From JAWXUK01 sp044432725 (lineage in GTDB: Bacteria > Bacillota > Clostridia > Oscillospirales > Oscillospiraceae), in contig JAWXUL010000043.1 in NCBI GenBank assembly GCA_044432725.1, forward strand, positions 1 to 14,700: a stretch of 14,700 bases of DNA. The letters are read 5' to 3'. Position 1 is the first letter of the stretch. Every line of letters begins with the position of its first letter. The notes under the pieces were generated by a model. The model ran no database searches. It was given only the letters and a program-made list of their open reading frames with translations, and was not told the DNA's origin. Below are positions 6,392 to 13,520 of the stretch, in pieces. The position numbers and the translations under genes are program-made.

Positions 6392-8012
6392 ATTTCATTT
6401 TTTTTGGAAAACTATGAAAAAATGTGACTGGCGTACCAAGGGTGACGGGGATTCCGAAAAAGTCCTAAAACCTGTGGTGGACTATTTGGCAAGTTTAGAC
6501 GATATACAAATATTTCAGTTTGGTAGTCAGATGACCAAGCTACTCTATGACCTTGATACCAGAAAAAACTTTGAAGAATATGTAAAAGTAAGTGGGCATT
6601 CCAGTGATGACGGCTTTTTATATGCCAGATGTGTGGCTCTCATCAATGGGGAAAAATACTATGAAGATGTGAAGTCAGGTAAAAATAGCAAGGTTTGGAG
6701 TATGGAATTTGAAGCTCTACTGTATGTGCCAGAAAATGCGTGGGGACAAAAGCACGGAAAGGACAGTAGCGAATGTCCTCATTATTGTCTGATTAGTTAT
6801 GAAACTGGGAGCAATCAGGCGATGTGGCGAAAAGAAGAAACAGAAGAAAGCGAAGACGGAGGTTCTTCAATTTTGGCATACGATAAAGCCATTTGGCACA
6901 TAGAAAATGGTGTCAGTGAAGAAGAAATTGTGGCGAAATTCACAGTCATTTTCGCATTTTTGAAAGAAAAAGAGATGTTGAACGAGGACGGATTGGAGTT
7001 GCTAGAAGATGGCATTGATGAAAGTATCTCTTTGCACAAAAATCTTGTCAATGAAAAGGGACGTGGTTTTTTAGATGAATATTACACTCAAATAGTAGAT
7101 TCCAGTTTAGAAAACCTGAAAGATGTATTGGAACAGAATTTTTTAGAAGGAAAATACAAAGACTTGGTAGACCGATTAGACGAAGCTGTTCACTTTAAGG
7201 AATATCAAAACTACACACTGAACTTTTTGAAAGGTGCGACACTGAAAGGCAGCAAATTAGGGGGCTGTCCTTATATGCCAAAAGGTGGGAAAATTCCCAG
7301 AAATGCAAAAGGGGAGCCACTTTTGATGATTGCTCAAGTGAATTTCTCTGAATTTCCAGATTGTCCTCTGCCATATAAAGAGGGAATTCTTCAATTTTGG
7401 ATTGGTATGGATGAAAATTATGGAGCAGACTTCCAGAACCCTTGCTCAGAGGAAAATGCTCGTGTGATTTATTATCCCAATATCCAACCATCACTGACCA
7501 AAAAAGCCGTAACAGAGTTGTTTTCGGAGGTAGATTTAGAGGGTGACTTGCAATTTCCTCTGGAAAAATCTTGGAGCAATGAATATAAACTTAAAATTGG
7601 ATTCTTCAAGTCTGAATGTCCATGCCTCAAAGACGTGAATTATTCCAAACATTTGGTAGAAATATACAACCAAGCCTATCCAGACCAGCCGATTACCAAT
7701 GTTTTTGACGATATTCTCACCCCAGCAAAAAACTTTTCTCGTTCAGAAGAGAAAGCGAATAGATTCCTGTCTGATATTGAGGAAAACGATGCTCAATTCT
7801 TAGGTTATCCCACTTTTCTCCAAGAAGACCCACGAAAAAGTGGGTTTCCAGAACTCCGTGACTATGTGCTTTTGTTCCAACTTTCCAGCAAGAAATTGAA
7901 ACAAGGCGGGTTAAATTGGGGAAATGAGGGGATTGCTCGTTGGATGATTCACCCTGATGACCTTGCCAAAGGTGATTTTTCTAAGGTTTGGTATGGTTGG
8001 GATAGTAAATGA
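6384..8012 (+). CDS. DUF4240-DUF1963 (YwqG-like) fusion protein
   Basis: A 542-residue cytoplasmic protein. The GTG start at 6384 is preferred because the resulting N-terminus (MSKFHFFWKTMKKCDW) matches the usual DUF4240 beginning, with GGAG 10 bases upstream; an ATG at 6414 would cut that domain. DUF4240 covers about residues 1-150 (DIQIFQFGSQMTKLLYDLDT, SSDDGFLYARCVALINGEKY, EALLYVPENAWGQKHGKD, and the trailing SYETGSNQAMW). A helical, acidic linker region follows (170-280). DUF1963/YwqG covers about 290-542 (KLGGCPYMP, LLMIAQVNFSEFP, ILQFWIG, LGYPTFLQEDPR, YVLLFQLSS, and the ending GNEGIARWMIHPDDLAKGDF). Both domains are of unknown biochemical function and recur in toxin-immunity type neighbourhoods. 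The gene closes the operon and a terminator follows immediately. Confidence 0.85.
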   Translation: MSKFHFFWKTMKKCDWRTKGDGDSEKVLKPVVDYLASLDDIQIFQFGSQMTKLLYDLDTRKNFEEYVKVSGHSSDDGFLYARCVALINGEKYYEDVKSGKNSKVWSMEFEALLYVPENAWGQKHGKDSSECPHYCLISYETGSNQAMWRKEETEESEDGGSSILAYDKAIWHIENGVSEEEIVAKFTVIFAFLKEKEMLNEDGLELLEDGIDESISLHKNLVNEKGRGFLDEYYTQIVDSSLENLKDVLEQNFLEGKYKDLVDRLDEAVHFKEYQNYTLNFLKGATLKGSKLGGCPYMPKGGKIPRNAKGEPLLMIAQVNFSEFPDCPLPYKEGILQFWIGMDENYGADFQNPCSEENARVIYYPNIQPSLTKKAVTELFSEVDLEGDLQFPLEKSWSNEYKLKIGFFKSECPCLKDVNYSKHLVEIYNQAYPDQPITNVFDDILTPAKNFSRSEEKANRFLSDIEENDAQFLGYPTFLQEDPRKSGFPELRDYVLLFQLSSKKLKQGGLNWGNEGIARWMIHPDDLAKGDFSKVWYGWDSK

Positions 8013-8015
8013 TAT

Positions 8016-8056
8016 AAAGCCCTTGACTGCAGTTTCTGTGGTTGAGGGCTTTTTCT
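8016..8056 (+). terminator. Intrinsic terminator after the DUF4240-DUF1963 gene
   Basis: AAAGCCCTTGACTGCAG (from 8016) pairs with 8037-8052, using several G-U pairs, ending in GGGCTTTTT. It starts four bases after the stop codon. Confidence 0.85.
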
Positions 8057-8082
8057 GAATACATAAAAATTTTATAAATATA

Positions 8083-8111
8083 TGCAACCAACTCCCTCTG
8101 AATCTTGTATT
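8083..8111 (+). promoter_or_regulatory. ECF-type promoter of sigma gene 2
   Basis: TGCAAC (8083-8088), 17 nt, TGTATT (8106-8111), 24 bases before the ATG. The spacer contains CTCCCTC, like the other two sigma promoters in this window. It predicts autoregulation. Confidence 0.6.
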
Positions 8112-8135
8112 AAAAAGTGAAAGGAGGTTTCAGCC

Positions 8136-8693
8136 ATGACCGATGAGCAATTAGTCGCACTGTTTTTTGCAAGAGATGAACAAGCTATCGTAGAAACAAA
8201 GGATAATTATGGGAAGAAACTACAGCGAATCGCACTTCGTATCGTTCAAAATCACGAAGATGCTGAAGAGTGTGAGAACGATACCTACTTGTCAGCTTGG
8301 GAATCAATCCCACCTCACAATCCCAAAACCTATTTGTTCTCCTACTTAGCAAAAATCACACGGAATCACTCTATTAACCTCTACAATAAGCAACATACCC
8401 AAAAACGATATGCAAATATTGTTGTTTTAACAGAGGAAATGGAGGAATGTATCCCAAATCCCACAGAAGAAGCAGTTGATTCTAAACTTGGTTTGAGTGA
8501 GGTTTTGAACAAATTTTTGTGGAAATTGCCAGAAACACAAAGAAATATCTTTATTCTTCGCTACTGGTACGGAAAATCTATGGAAGAATTGGCGAAAGAC
8601 TTTGGCTTTTCCCAGAGCAAAGTAAAATCTATGCTCTTTCGGACAAGGAACAAGTTGAAGTCGCATTTTGAAAGTGAGGGGTATTTTTTATGA
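8136..8693 (+). CDS. ECF-type RNA polymerase sigma factor 2
   Basis: A 185-residue sigma factor with AGGAGG at 8122-8127. Region 2 spans about residues 5-80, with NHEDAEECENDTYLSAWESI as the -10 recognition part and LFSYLAKITRNHSINLY after it. Region 4 spans about 128-180 (LPETQRNIFILRYWYGKSME, then ELAKDFGFSQSKVKSMLFRT). It is clearly closer to sigma 3 at 10658 (shared DAEEC-x-x-DTYL-x-AWESIPP and FILRYWYG-type blocks) than to sigma 1. The stop overlaps the start of the next gene as ATGA, so the sigma and its presumed anti-sigma factor are made together. Confidence 0.93.
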   Translation: MTDEQLVALFFARDEQAIVETKDNYGKKLQRIALRIVQNHEDAEECENDTYLSAWESIPPHNPKTYLFSYLAKITRNHSINLYNKQHTQKRYANIVVLTEEMEECIPNPTEEAVDSKLGLSEVLNKFLWKLPETQRNIFILRYWYGKSMEELAKDFGFSQSKVKSMLFRTRNKLKSHFESEGYFL

Positions 8694-9931
8694 CAGGAAA
8701 ACAACTCTTTGAAGCATTGACTGATATTGACGATGAGTTGATTCAAAATGCGATGTCAAGTATAGAAAAAGCAGAAAACACGGACTATTACAAGATGAAA
8801 AGGAGAAAAAAGATGAATACAATGTTAGGAATCGCAGCTAGTTTTGCTGTTTTATTCGGAGGGAGTTTCCTCCTTGGAGAGCGAGATGGACAAGAAATTT
8901 CTGTTCCACAGGACAATCTACCACAAATTACACTGGAATTTGAGCAAGGAGCAATGGGTTTTGAGGGCTATCTTGCCTATAATGTCAGTGATATTGTCAC
9001 TGGAAACCCTTGGAGCAAGGATTGGGAACTGGGCCACCTGCCTGTCTTTGAAAATCCCTTAAACTATGATAGTCAGTTTATTCAGTCAAACACGGACTAT
9101 CAGTGGATGGAGGAAACCTTGCTGAAAACTGGCTCTTTATTGGGAATGGACGTGGAAAATTTGCCCATAACTGATGATGTACCTGATGAAGAAGCACAGA
9201 AAGAAATCGCAGAAAAATATGGTGAAGAACTGCCAGAAGGCTATTTTAACGCAAGTCGTTTCTGTCTGGAAGATGAGAATTATAAAGTGGAGGTCATCAA
9301 TGACTATCGCACAGAAATTCACTTCGCCACCCCTGTCACCTTGCCTGAACCTTTGGTTTTCACTCATTATGCAACTTATGAACAGTTGGAAGCAGTGGGC
9401 GAGTATCTTCTGGAACATTATTCTGCTATTATCGATATGGAAAAGCCAGTTTTGAACATTTCTGGTGGAGATTACAACTATCTTGGCGAGCAAATGTACA
9501 GTATTTCTTTCTATGAGCAGGGAGAATCAGAAGCAGATAGCTTACTCAATCATCAGTTCCACGTCACTCATTTTTACTGTAACGATGAGGGTCAACTTGA
9601 CTTCGTTCGCAGAGAAACCATGGATTTAAGCGAAGAACTGGGAAATTACCCACTGATTTCAGTCCAAGAAGCAAGAGATTTGATGGATAATGGGAATTAC
9701 GTCACCAACGTGCCAGAGGAATTCCAAGATATTGACACCATTAAAAAAGTGGAGTTGGTTTATCGTTCTTCTACAACTTCGAAGAATTTTGTGCCATATT
9801 ATCGCTTCTATGTGGAATTGCAAGAGCAAAAAGTGGAAGGCTTCAGTAACTATGGTGCGTATTATGTTCCAGCCATTGAGAGCGAGTATATTGCAAATAT
9901 GCCACTTTGGGGTGGAGATTTCAATTCTTAA
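8690..9931 (+). CDS. Membrane-anchored protein, probable anti-sigma factor for sigma 2
   Basis: A 413-residue protein joined to the sigma gene by an ATGA overlap. The cytoplasmic N-terminus has MTGKQLFEALTDIDDELIQN, a short helical motif that recurs at the start of the third module's membrane protein (SGVDMDLVAEA) and probably contacts the sigma factor. One membrane segment follows (about 44-62, LGIAASFAVLFGGSFLL). The outer domain (65-413) is acidic and mixed alpha/beta, with YYVPAIESEYIANMP near the end. I recognise no named outer domain and no protease. The size of the outer part suggests it senses an extracellular ligand or envelope state. Role as anti-sigma factor is inferred from gene order and topology. 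Confidence 0.78.
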   Translation: MTGKQLFEALTDIDDELIQNAMSSIEKAENTDYYKMKRRKKMNTMLGIAASFAVLFGGSFLLGERDGQEISVPQDNLPQITLEFEQGAMGFEGYLAYNVSDIVTGNPWSKDWELGHLPVFENPLNYDSQFIQSNTDYQWMEETLLKTGSLLGMDVENLPITDDVPDEEAQKEIAEKYGEELPEGYFNASRFCLEDENYKVEVINDYRTEIHFATPVTLPEPLVFTHYATYEQLEAVGEYLLEHYSAIIDMEKPVLNISGGDYNYLGEQMYSISFYEQGESEADSLLNHQFHVTHFYCNDEGQLDFVRRETMDLSEELGNYPLISVQEARDLMDNGNYVTNVPEEFQDIDTIKKVELVYRSSTTSKNFVPYYRFYVELQEQKVEGFSNYGAYYVPAIESEYIANMPLWGGDFNS

Positions 9932-10030
9932 CAGAAGAAAATCAGTAGTATGCTATTCTTTCTATCGAAATATTGTAATATATCAGACTTTTTTTCAAAA
10001 ACTATGATATATTTTGTTCAAAAGAAACAA

Positions 10031-10073
10031 ATTCCCTCCCAAGCCAATAAAAAGGCTTAGGAGGGAATCTTTT
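10031..10073. terminator. Intrinsic terminator between convergent operons
   Basis: A 15-bp stem with one C-A mismatch (10031-10045 with 10054-10068), 8-nt loop, then CTTTTT on the plus strand. On the minus strand the tail is T-rich (TTTGTTTCTTTT), so it may serve both the sigma 2 operon and the sigma 3 operon. Confidence 0.88.
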
Positions 10074-10091
10074 TGCCCAGTTTGATAAAAA

Positions 10092-10661
10092 TTAGGGAAG
10101 AAACTTCTCTTTGTAGATTTCTCTGGCATTCTTTTGCCAAGTGGGTTCGTTTTGACCTTCTGCAATGTCACCATCACCATCAAAGGATCCAGTACCAGAA
10201 AACAGTCTGCCGTTTTCAAAGTTGTAAGCAAATTGACCAAGATTTCCTTCCGAGCCACCCACCAAGATGACAAAACCATTTCCATCTTCGTCCACCTCTT
10301 CATAGGCGAAAAAGTCCGTTGCCGAGCATTGCTCTGTGATATTTTCACGGTTTCCATTGTAAATAAAGAAAATTTCCCCATCCACTACCTCATACACAGC
10401 GTTTTCGTCACCAATGGTGGTACTGACAGTACCAGATGTTGTGTCTGTGAGAGGGTCATGGTTTTCTGTATAAGTTCCGCCCAAAGCCAAGTGCTTCACC
10501 ACGATATTTCCTGTCCATGCCACTAAGGAAAGGCTCAATGCTGCTGCCACCCCTATCACCACCATTTTTTTAGGGGAGTAAAGGCGATGTGTGGTTTTCG
10601 CTTCTGCTACCAAGTCCATATCCACACCACTTACGATTTCTGAAATTTGTTCTCTTGTCAT
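10092..10661 (-). CDS. Small membrane-anchored protein, probable anti-sigma factor for sigma 3
   Basis: A 189-residue protein whose ATG overlaps the stop of sigma 3 (ATGA). The N-terminus MTREQISEIVSGVDMDLVAE has the same short helical motif as the sigma 2 partner. A membrane segment lies at about 33-52 (VVIGVAAALSLSLVAWTGNI). The outer part is short, beta-rich and acidic, with EVVDGEIFFIYNGNRENITE and an aspartate/glycine-rich end (GSFDGDGDIAEG), which could bind a cation. The C-terminal TWQKNAREIYKEKF helix is unlike the rest. It is far shorter than the sigma 2 partner (189 against 413 residues), so the sensed signals probably differ. Anti-sigma role is inferred from context. Confidence 0.78.
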   Translation of the reverse strand: MTREQISEIVSGVDMDLVAEAKTTHRLYSPKKMVVIGVAAALSLSLVAWTGNIVVKHLALGGTYTENHDPLTDTTSGTVSTTIGDENAVYEVVDGEIFFIYNGNRENITEQCSATDFFAYEEVDEDGNGFVILVGGSEGNLGQFAYNFENGRLFSGTGSFDGDGDIAEGQNEPTWQKNAREIYKEKFLP

Positions 10662-11215
10662 GTTGATTCCTCCAATTTGTCTAAAAATTCTTTTAATTTC
10701 TTCCGTGTTCGCTTCAAACGAGAAGAAATTGCGTTGGGTTTACAGCGAAACTGTGTGGCAATGTCAGAAATAGATTCTCCATACCAATAACGAAGCAGAA
10801 AAATACTGCGATTTTCTTTGTCTAGCAGAATAAGAAATTTGTTCAGGTTTTCTTGATATTCTTTCAAAATCAAGTCATCTTCAGGTGTTTCATTGGTTGT
10901 CAGAATCTCAGCAAGTTCATCTAAAGCAACATCGTAGAAACTATTTCTTTTTTGTGCTGAATTGTGTTGAAATTTCTTCAAAGATAGGTTTCTCACCACT
11001 AGACAAAGGTAATTTTTTAGGGATTTTGGTACTTCTGGTGGGATAGATTCCCATGCACCTAAATAGGTATCTTGCACACATTCTTCTGCATCTTCACGGT
11101 TATTCAGGATATTATGGGCAAGTTTATGAAATAACTTCCCATATTTTTTGTTTACCTCAGCAATGCCTGTTTCTTGCCGTTGCTCAAATAAACGGACGAT
11201 CTCTTCATCCTTCAT
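10658..11215 (-). CDS. ECF-type RNA polymerase sigma factor 3
   Basis: A 185-residue sigma factor. The start MKDEEIVRLF at 11215 is chosen because AGGAGG lies at 11221-11226; an in-frame ATG at 11239 has no such site and lies inside the leader. Region 2 spans about residues 5-80 (NREDAEECVQDTYLGAWESI, then LKNYLCLVVRNLSLKKF). Region 4 spans about 130-180 (LLDKENRSIFLLRYWYGESI, then DIATQFRCKPNAISSRLKRT). It is a paralogue of sigma 2 with the same gene order on the opposite strand. Two promoters are visible upstream, one ECF-like and one housekeeping. Confidence 0.93.
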   Translation of the reverse strand: MKDEEIVRLFEQRQETGIAEVNKKYGKLFHKLAHNILNNREDAEECVQDTYLGAWESIPPEVPKSLKNYLCLVVRNLSLKKFQHNSAQKRNSFYDVALDELAEILTTNETPEDDLILKEYQENLNKFLILLDKENRSIFLLRYWYGESISDIATQFRCKPNAISSRLKRTRKKLKEFLDKLEEST

Positions 11216-11245
11216 GTTGTCCTCCTTTCTGTCCCTCATATATAT

Positions 11246-11274
11246 AGTACGGATTGAGAGAGGAATCTGTCGCA
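11246..11274 (-). promoter_or_regulatory. ECF-type promoter of sigma gene 3
   Basis: On the minus strand TGCGAC (11274-11269), 17 nt, CGTACT (11251-11246), 30 bases before the start codon. The spacer contains TTCCTCTCTC, echoing the pyrimidine-rich spacers of the other two. Confidence 0.6.
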
Positions 11275-11291
11275 GAATTTATAACTTTTTT

Positions 11292-11320
11292 ATTGTATGG
11301 AAAATTTGAGTATTTGTCAA
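11292..11320 (-). promoter_or_regulatory. Housekeeping (SigA-type) promoter upstream of sigma gene 3
   Basis: On the minus strand TTGACA (11320-11315), 17 nt, TACAAT (11297-11292). It lies directly upstream of the ECF-like promoter, so the sigma 3 operon probably has tandem promoters: basal plus self-activated. Confidence 0.75.
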
Positions 11321-11465
11321 GAGGAAGCTTTCCGTGAAAACTTAGAAGACGTAACCTGTGTGTGAAATGTATAGAGATTTTTTTAACTCACTTTCCAATA
11401 CATTCCAAAGTCGTGAAATGTTAAGACAGCAAGCACAGAAAGTTGTTGATAAATAAAAGTAAAAA
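11321..11465. other. Intergenic stretch between divergent operons, no gene seen
   Basis: Together with the flanking promoters this forms a gap of about 330 bases between sigma gene 3 and the DUF2975 gene. No coding frame with a ribosome binding site, RNA gene or terminator was found. It is AT-rich and contains only short frames. Confidence 0.5.
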
Positions 11466-11484
11466 TTTAATGATTAACATTAAA
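11466..11484. promoter_or_regulatory. Inverted repeat, candidate operator
   Basis: TTTAATG (11466-11472) and CATTAAA (11478-11484) are perfect complements separated by ATTAA. The site ends six bases before the -35 box of the DUF2975 operon. It could bind the HTH regulator encoded in that operon; this is inference only. Confidence 0.4.
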
Positions 11485-11490
11485 AAACTC

Positions 11491-11519
11491 TTGACAAAGA
11501 TAAATTCACCTGTTACAAT
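11491..11519 (+). promoter_or_regulatory. Housekeeping (SigA-type) promoter of the DUF2975 operon
   Basis: TTGACA (11491-11496), 17 nt, TACAAT (11514-11519). The expected start near 11526 lies after the ATG at 11523, so it favours the ATG at 11544 as the translation start. Confidence 0.8.
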
Positions 11520-11543
11520 GAAATGGAAAGGTGGTCAACGACT

Positions 11544-12218
11544 ATGAAAAAATTTATCCAGCAACTTATTCCTCCCTTAACAACAAAAGCAGAAGTAAGC
11601 AAGTGTAATAAGGATCTTTACAAAATTACTCGCTTTTTTCTTTATGGGACAGTATTATGCATTTTGATTTTTATCGGTAGACTAGGATATTACGGAACCT
11701 TACCGCCAGAAAACTTCAGCAGTGAAATTGCGACGTCTTCTTATAAATCGGTGGCTTTTTTGCAGTATAAAGACATTTTCACAGAAATACTGGAAGTTTC
11801 TTTTGACGTAAGCGAATATACCACCCCTTTAGAGCAAGGTTTTGCAGATTTTGTGATAGAAAATCCGAAACAAACTTACATTGTGTATGGAATACTCTAC
11901 CAACTCATACCACATCTTTTCTTTTTATGTAGTATGTTTGTAGTCACAAAACTATTTAAAACCATGTGGCAAAAAGAAATTCCTTTTGGTGGAGAATGTA
12001 GTACTTCAGTTATGTTTTTAGCACTACTTTTTTGGATATTTACCTACTATCGAAACTGCGGTGTGTATTATTTGCTGATGCTCGTTGGGGTGTGTAACAG
12101 TGTGTCACACTACCTATTAGACCCTGTTTCTACAATAATAGCAACACTTTTAATCGGACTTTCTCACCAAATGAAGTATGCAAGCCACTTGCAAGAAGAA
12201 TCTGATGATACAGTTTAA
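11544..12218 (+). CDS. DUF2975-family membrane protein
   Basis: A 224-residue membrane protein. The start at 11544 follows AAAGGTGG and fits the promoter; the ATG at 11523 would be upstream of the predicted transcript start. Four hydrophobic segments are seen, at about 30-49, 112-136, 154-170 and 174-208 (the last may be two). The end reads MKYASHLQEESDDTV, matching the usual DUF2975 C-terminus (...LQ-E-SD-T). DUF2975 genes are typically followed by a small YozG-like HTH gene, as here at 12231. The pair is thought to act together in regulation, but no mechanism is established. Twelve bases separate the two genes. Confidence 0.85.
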   Translation: MKKFIQQLIPPLTTKAEVSKCNKDLYKITRFFLYGTVLCILIFIGRLGYYGTLPPENFSSEIATSSYKSVAFLQYKDIFTEILEVSFDVSEYTTPLEQGFADFVIENPKQTYIVYGILYQLIPHLFFLCSMFVVTKLFKTMWQKEIPFGGECSTSVMFLALLFWIFTYYRNCGVYYLLMLVGVCNSVSHYLLDPVSTIIATLLIGLSHQMKYASHLQEESDDTV

Positions 12219-12230
12219 GGAGAGTGAATT

Positions 12231-12455
12231 ATGCCAATTATTATTAGGCTTGACCGTATGATGGCAGACAGAAAGATGTCACTGAACACACTTTCAGAAA
12301 AAGTGGGAATTTCTAATGTTAACTTATCAAAATTAAAAACAGGGAAAGCCAGTGCAGTGCGACTTTCCACACTAGAGGCGATTTGCAAGGCGTTGAACTG
12401 TCAGCCTGGGGACATTTTAGAGTATCAACCTGAAGCAACCGAGGAGTTAGAATGA
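12231..12455 (+). CDS. Small HTH (Cro/CI, YozG-like) transcriptional regulator
   Basis: A 74-residue protein that is almost only a helix-turn-helix domain: IIIRLDRMMADRKMSLNTLS at the start, then EKVGISNVNLSKLKTGKASA with the recognition helix and LSTLEAICKALNCQPGDILE to close. This is the YozG-type HTH_26 pattern normally found after a DUF2975 gene. The ribosome binding site is AAGGAG at 12219-12224. It likely regulates its own operon; the inverted repeat at 11466-11484 is a candidate target. The CPBP protease gene starts 10 bases after its stop. Confidence 0.92.
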   Translation: MPIIIRLDRMMADRKMSLNTLSEKVGISNVNLSKLKTGKASAVRLSTLEAICKALNCQPGDILEYQPEATEELE

Positions 12456-12465
12456 GAGGTACAGT

Positions 12466-13320
12466 ATGGATTTAACAACAATATCCAATAAGAAAATATG
12501 TTTCTTTCTCTTTTTGTGCTTTGTTGCACATTTCTTAATACAAGCCTTCGTGGTACTACCCTTGGCTTTTATACTATCTGATATAAACATTGGTTTACAA
12601 ATGATAATAATCGCATTCTTCTACATTTTAGTCACAACATTATCACTGAAAGCCCTAGTGAAGAAAGGTTTTAACTTGGGCTTGTCAGATTTTCGGATTG
12701 ATAAACCAACTTTGAACCTATTTGCAATCCTTTCAGGAGTAGGTTTGGTATCTTTTGTTGTGCTAAGTTATGTGTTTTTTGTCAAAGGAGAGTTGGTTAT
12801 AAATTCCTTATCACCACTCCAAACCTTCAATACCTTTGCACAAACCTTCTTTTTTATAGGTTTAGGTGCTTCCATTACAGAAGAATTTGTGTTTAGAGGG
12901 GTTGCGTTGGGATTAGTAGAAAAGAAATGGGGTATAAAAGCTGCGATTGTCCTGCCGAATCTAATATGGGCAGTCTTGCACATCCTAACTTCGGATTTTT
13001 CAGATCCTATAGGTATTTTGATGCGAGTAGGGAGCATAAGCTATGTAGGAATTATTTTTTCTATCATTACCATCAAAACCAATACAATTTGGGTAGCAGT
13101 GTTTTTTCATTCTATTTGGAATTACACAAACACTGGCATTATTTACATCTCGACTAAAGAAAAAGCTGAATCACCATTGAATTTTGTGATTGAAAGTGAA
13201 AATTTATTTATTACAGGTGGTACATTTGGGATAGATGGCAGTGTGATCACTATGCTTGGTTTTTCGCTTTTATTGGTCGCTTACCTCTTAAAATATAGGA
13301 ACTCTGTTTCCCATGGATGA
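12466..13320 (+). CDS. CPBP-family intramembrane metalloprotease
   Basis: A 284-residue membrane protein with about seven or eight hydrophobic segments. The three conserved CPBP (Abi, Rce1-like) motifs are intact: EEFVFRG (139-145, glutamates E139/E140 and R144), a histidine at the end of LIWAVLH (H172), and HSIWN (H215, N219). These residues form the active site of Rce1-type glutamate proteases, so the enzyme is probably active. In bacteria such proteins are linked to bacteriocin self-immunity, peptide maturation and regulated proteolysis. The start has AGAGGT at 12454-12459, and the short gap suggests it is the third gene of the DUF2975-HTH operon. That makes release of a membrane-bound regulator a reasonable but untested idea. 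Confidence 0.92.
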   Translation: MDLTTISNKKICFFLFLCFVAHFLIQAFVVLPLAFILSDINIGLQMIIIAFFYILVTTLSLKALVKKGFNLGLSDFRIDKPTLNLFAILSGVGLVSFVVLSYVFFVKGELVINSLSPLQTFNTFAQTFFFIGLGASITEEFVFRGVALGLVEKKWGIKAAIVLPNLIWAVLHILTSDFSDPIGILMRVGSISYVGIIFSIITIKTNTIWVAVFFHSIWNYTNTGIIYISTKEKAESPLNFVIESENLFITGGTFGIDGSVITMLGFSLLLVAYLLKYRNSVSHG

Positions 13321-13333
13321 TGGACAAGAATAA

Positions 13334-13492
13334 TGTTTTAATGGTACTTCCTACGATGGAAATTCCAGTGATTATGATATCGCCATCTACTATTTACCTG
13401 AAGAATTCTACAGCTAGGTGATTTATATGACACCTAGCTACACTTCTGTTACGGAATTTGGAAAGAATCCTATGGAAATCCCACTGTATTAG
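13334..13492 (+). pseudogene. Decayed 3' end of an unknown gene
   Basis: One plus-strand frame reads CFNGTSYDGNSSDYDIAIYY then LPEEFYS, a TAG at 13415-13417, and continues VIYMTPSYTSVTEFGKNPME then IPLY and a final TAG. The two parts look like real protein composition and share a frame. There is no ribosome binding site or plausible start, and a TAA precedes the fragment at 13331-13333. The internal TAG lies inside an inverted repeat at 13412-13439. A terminator follows 28 bases after the end, as for a real gene. Most likely the tail of a lost gene; I do not recognise the family. Confidence 0.45.
13412..13440. repeat. Perfect inverted repeat flanked by AGCTA direct repeats
   Basis: AGCTAGGTG (13412-13420) and CACCTAGCT (13431-13439) are perfect complements around a 10-nt loop. 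AGCTA also occurs as a direct repeat at 13412-13416 and 13436-13440, so removing 24 bases would restore an unbroken reading frame in the surrounding fragment. Confidence 0.65.
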
Positions 13493-13520
13493 TGTAAAAA
13501 TACAGCATAGCATTCTCCAA

